From: Flavobacteriales bacterium
Lineage (GTDB): Bacteria > Bacteroidota > Bacteroidia > Flavobacteriales_D > Crocinitomicaceae
Assembly: GCA_947461185.1 (NCBI GenBank)
Contig: CANHJY010000006.1
Coordinates: 1 to 17,594, forward strand
Direction of reading: 5' to 3'
Length of the DNA: 17,594 nt
The translations under genes and the position numbers were made by a program. This document shows, piece by piece, positions 14,781 through 17,594 of this stretch (its first letter is position 1; every line of letters begins with the position of its first letter). The notes under the pieces are model-generated. The model saw only the letters and a program-made list of their open reading frames with translations, did not search any database and was not told where the DNA came from.

Positions 14781-16277
14781 ATGGAAAAATTTATCATAAA
14801 TAATCAGTGGGTAACTATTGATGAAATATCAGAAATAATCGATCAAGGTTATTTGCTTGTTTTAGGTGAAGAAGCCAAAATAGCTATTCAAACTTGTCGT
14901 GAATATTTAGATAGAAAAATGGATGCTGAAGAAGAAATTATCTACGGCATAAATACAGGTTTTGGTTCTCTTTGTGACACCGTAATCTCACCAGAGAATT
15001 TGGAACAATTGCAAGTGAACTTAGTGCGTTCCCATGCATGCGGTTTAGGAGCAGAGGTTCCTCAATTTATGGTGAAGCGCATGTTGTTATTGAAAATTTT
15101 AAGTCTTTCTCATGGAAATTCAGGCGTACAATTGGACACTGTAGAACGATTAATGTATTTCTTTAATAACGATATTCTTCCACTTGTCTATGAACAGGGT
15201 AGCCTTGGTGCATCTGGAGATTTGGCTCCACTGGCTCATTTGTCACTTCCTTTAATCGGAGAAGGGGAAGTGTATTATCAAGGTAAAAAACATCATACGA
15301 ATGAGTTGTATATTCTACTCAATTTAAAACCTATTCGACTAAAATCAAAAGAAGGACTTGCATTATTAAACGGAACGCAGTTTATGGGTGCATATTTATC
15401 TTTTGCAGTAACTGAAGGAAAAAAGTTATGGGAAAAATGGAATTGTATCGCTGCGCTATCCATTGATGCCTACCATGGAAGATCAAATCCTTTTGATGAT
15501 AATGTGAATCAAATTCGCAAACAAGTTGGTCAAATAGAAACAGCTAGGAAAATTAGAGAATTGCTCTCAGAAAGTGAAATTTGCTCGCTACCAAAACAAC
15601 ATGTTCAGGATCCGTATGCATTTCGTTGTATCCCCCAGGTGCATGGCGCTTCCAAGGATACCATCGATTATGCAACATTAATAGCCGAGAGAGAAATAAA
15701 TGCAGTTACCGACAACCCTACAATTTTCCCCGAAGAAGATGCTGTGGTATCCGCAGGCAATTTTCATGGTCAACCTTTGGCTTTGATTATGGATTTTCTT
15801 GCAATAGCGCTTGCAGAATTAGGAAGTATTTCAGAAAGAAGGGTTTACAAATTAATATCTGGAACTCGAGGTTTGCCGGCATTTCTGGTCGCCAACCCTG
15901 GTTTAAATTCTGGATTTATGATTCCTCAGTATGCTGCAGCATCGATTGTTAGTCAAAATAAACAATTGTGCACACCTGCTTCAATAGATTCAATAGACTC
16001 ATCCAATGGGCAAGAGGATCACGTGAGTATGGGTGCAAATGCTGCTACTAAACTTTACAGAGTTATTGAGAATTGTTATAGTATTTTGGGAATTGAGCTA
16101 ATGAATTCCGCTCAAGCTTTGCATTTCAGAAAACCAAATAAAACCGCTACACAATTGGAAAAATTACTTTCAAAATACAGAGCAGATGTCCCTTTCGTAG
16201 AGAATGATACCTACCTACATCCGTTAATGAAAAAAAGTGTCAATTTTGTAAAAACAAATAATTTTCAAAATGATTGA
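14781..16277 (+). CDS. hutH: Histidine ammonia-lyase (histidase)
   Basis: The enzyme removes ammonia from L-histidine to give trans-urocanate, the first histidine-degradation step. Length is 498 residues. The self-forming MIO cofactor triad is A144-S145-G146 in GSLGASGDLAPLAHL. The active-site residues expected from P. putida HutH are present: Y55 (YGINTGFGS), H85 in NLVRSHACG, N197 (LLNGTQ), the QDPYAFR motif, and the glutamate in QEDHVSMG. The SH pair rather than HL or FL argues for histidine over tyrosine or phenylalanine. Other hut genes are absent here; it follows hisS by 17 bases and its end overlaps the next ORF by eight. A different aromatic substrate cannot be fully excluded. Confidence 0.92.
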   Translation: MEKFIINNQWVTIDEISEIIDQGYLLVLGEEAKIAIQTCREYLDRKMDAEEEIIYGINTGFGSLCDTVISPENLEQLQVNLVRSHACGLGAEVPQFMVKRMLLLKILSLSHGNSGVQLDTVERLMYFFNNDILPLVYEQGSLGASGDLAPLAHLSLPLIGEGEVYYQGKKHHTNELYILLNLKPIRLKSKEGLALLNGTQFMGAYLSFAVTEGKKLWEKWNCIAALSIDAYHGRSNPFDDNVNQIRKQVGQIETARKIRELLSESEICSLPKQHVQDPYAFRCIPQVHGASKDTIDYATLIAEREINAVTDNPTIFPEEDAVVSAGNFHGQPLALIMDFLAIALAELGSISERRVYKLISGTRGLPAFLVANPGLNSGFMIPQYAAASIVSQNKQLCTPASIDSIDSSNGQEDHVSMGANAATKLYRVIENCYSILGIELMNSAQALHFRKPNKTATQLEKLLSKYRADVPFVENDTYLHPLMKKSVNFVKTNNFQND

Positions 16278-16794
16278 TTACGAAAATGAAATTGAATTTG
16301 GAGAAGTTCAAAAACCAAAACGTCCTACTTTTCTATTAGTATTGTGCATATTAAGCTTTGTATATATTGGTTTGAGTTGGATTTCAACCCTAACATCATT
16401 TATTTCAGGACCGCTAAATGATGAAGATTTAAAGCTTCAGCGTATTGAAATTGCCAAGATTCTTGAACCCATTAAGACTTCAGGGGACAATTCTGTTGCT
16501 GAGACCTTAAATACATTTATTAGAATGACAGAAGGGATTAACGAAAATTTTTATGCTTTTAATTTGGTGTATCTTGTTGTAATCGCTCTTGGCTTTATTG
16601 CTGTTTTTTTTATGTTCCAGGGCAAAAGATTAGGTTTTCAACTTTACATAGGGTATGGTTTATTCAATATTTTAAGATATTACCTATTTCTTCCAGCAGC
16701 AGATATTATTTCATTTTTAATTGTTTGGGAATTGTTTTTCGCTTCTCTTTTTACCATTCTATATTCAAGAAATTTGCACTGGATGGATAATTGA
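16270..16794 (+). CDS. Hypothetical membrane protein, four predicted helices
   Basis: A 174-residue protein I do not recognise. After an acidic, polar start (MIDYENEIEFGE, then KPKRP), hydrophobic segments lie at about 20-46, 95-117, 121-140 and 142-165, with a polar loop of ~45 residues between the first two (DEDLKLQRIEIAK). This fits an inner-membrane protein with a large loop on one side. No signal peptide, transport or enzyme motif is visible. The ATG overlaps the hutH coding end by eight bases in another frame, pointing to translational coupling; a role linked to hutH is possible but not shown. It ends 90 bases before the ABC-F gene, with no convincing terminator. Confidence 0.75.
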   Translation: MIDYENEIEFGEVQKPKRPTFLLVLCILSFVYIGLSWISTLTSFISGPLNDEDLKLQRIEIAKILEPIKTSGDNSVAETLNTFIRMTEGINENFYAFNLVYLVVIALGFIAVFFMFQGKRLGFQLYIGYGLFNILRYYLFLPAADIISFLIVWELFFASLFTILYSRNLHWMDN

Positions 16795-16855
16795 GATAAA
16801 TACCATATTCTCGCTTTTCGTCTTTTTGTTGGTAGGATAATCCCTCTCCTTTAGC

Positions 16856-16863
16856 TATCTTTG
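16856..16863 (+). promoter_or_regulatory. Promoter -7 box (TATCTTTG) for the ABC-F gene
   Basis: TATCTTTG is a perfect TAnnTTTG, followed by CACCC and, in the leader, ATTTATAAT, closely matching the rpmB promoter region. A TTG at 16829-16831 is 24 bases upstream, one base beyond the usual range. The ABC-F ATG is 22 bases past the last G, so the leader is about 15 bases. Confidence 0.65.
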
Positions 16864-16878
16864 CACCCAAATTTATAA

Positions 16879-17594
<716 letters not shown>

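Noticed and set aside
15581..15952. 123-codon + strand frame inside hutH
   Set aside because: Cys/Arg-rich translation from an alternative frame of a strongly conserved gene; no start context or domain supports it.
16795..16855. Possible terminator after the 174-aa membrane protein
   Set aside because: Only short imperfect pairings (TACCA/TGGTA with a long loop) are visible; no proper stem with a T run.

Overview
The window is AT-rich chromosomal DNA that reads as a member of the Bacteroidota, most likely order Flavobacteriales. The signs are a fused LpxC/FabZ gene, the gene order L28 - L33 - DUF4295 - FtsY, perfect or near-perfect TAnnTTTG -7 promoter boxes between genes, A-rich start contexts without obvious Shine-Dalgarno sequences, and closest recalled family resemblances throughout. 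All 22 genes lie on the + strand and are packed tightly; no gene-free stretch exceeds about 120 bases. I see no mobile element, CRISPR array, tRNA or rRNA gene, and no obvious foreign island.

Layout. (1) 1-531: 3' end of menD (menaquinone synthesis). (2) 557-2643: a compact run of a TerC-family membrane protein, an unrecognised 199-aa protein, a DUF493 protein and a membrane-anchored 137-aa protein, mostly joined by overlapping stops and starts. (3) 2725-3042: trxA with its own promoter and terminator, then a membrane-anchored DUF4258-like protein (3102-3803). (4) 3878-9802: a probable five-gene operon, lpxD - lpxC/fabZ - lpxA - rlmD-like - cinA. It supplies the first acylation and deacetylation steps of lipid A and a fatty-acid dehydratase, followed by an RNA methyltransferase and a CinA protein. 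(5) 9870-10487: rpmB - rpmG - DUF4295 small protein, ending in a strong terminator-like hairpin, then ftsY (10551-11504). (6) 11517-13340: an ACMSD-like amidohydrolase and a TerB-like/zinc-ribbon protein. (7) 13396-16794: hisS, hutH and a four-helix membrane protein. (8) 16885-end: the 5' part of a YbiT-type ABC-F ATPase gene behind a clear promoter.

Most of this is ordinary core-genome content, and I do not see a convincing undescribed system. The points most worth a second look are: an RlmD-like methyltransferase lacking all the usual iron-sulfur cysteines; a terminator-like hairpin ending just before the ftsY start; near-identical promoter/leader blocks in front of rpmB and the ABC-F gene; a perfect palindrome over the trxA promoter; a possibly leaderless lpxD; and a membrane-tethered protein whose soluble part resembles a FlgD/secretion-tail beta-sandwich.
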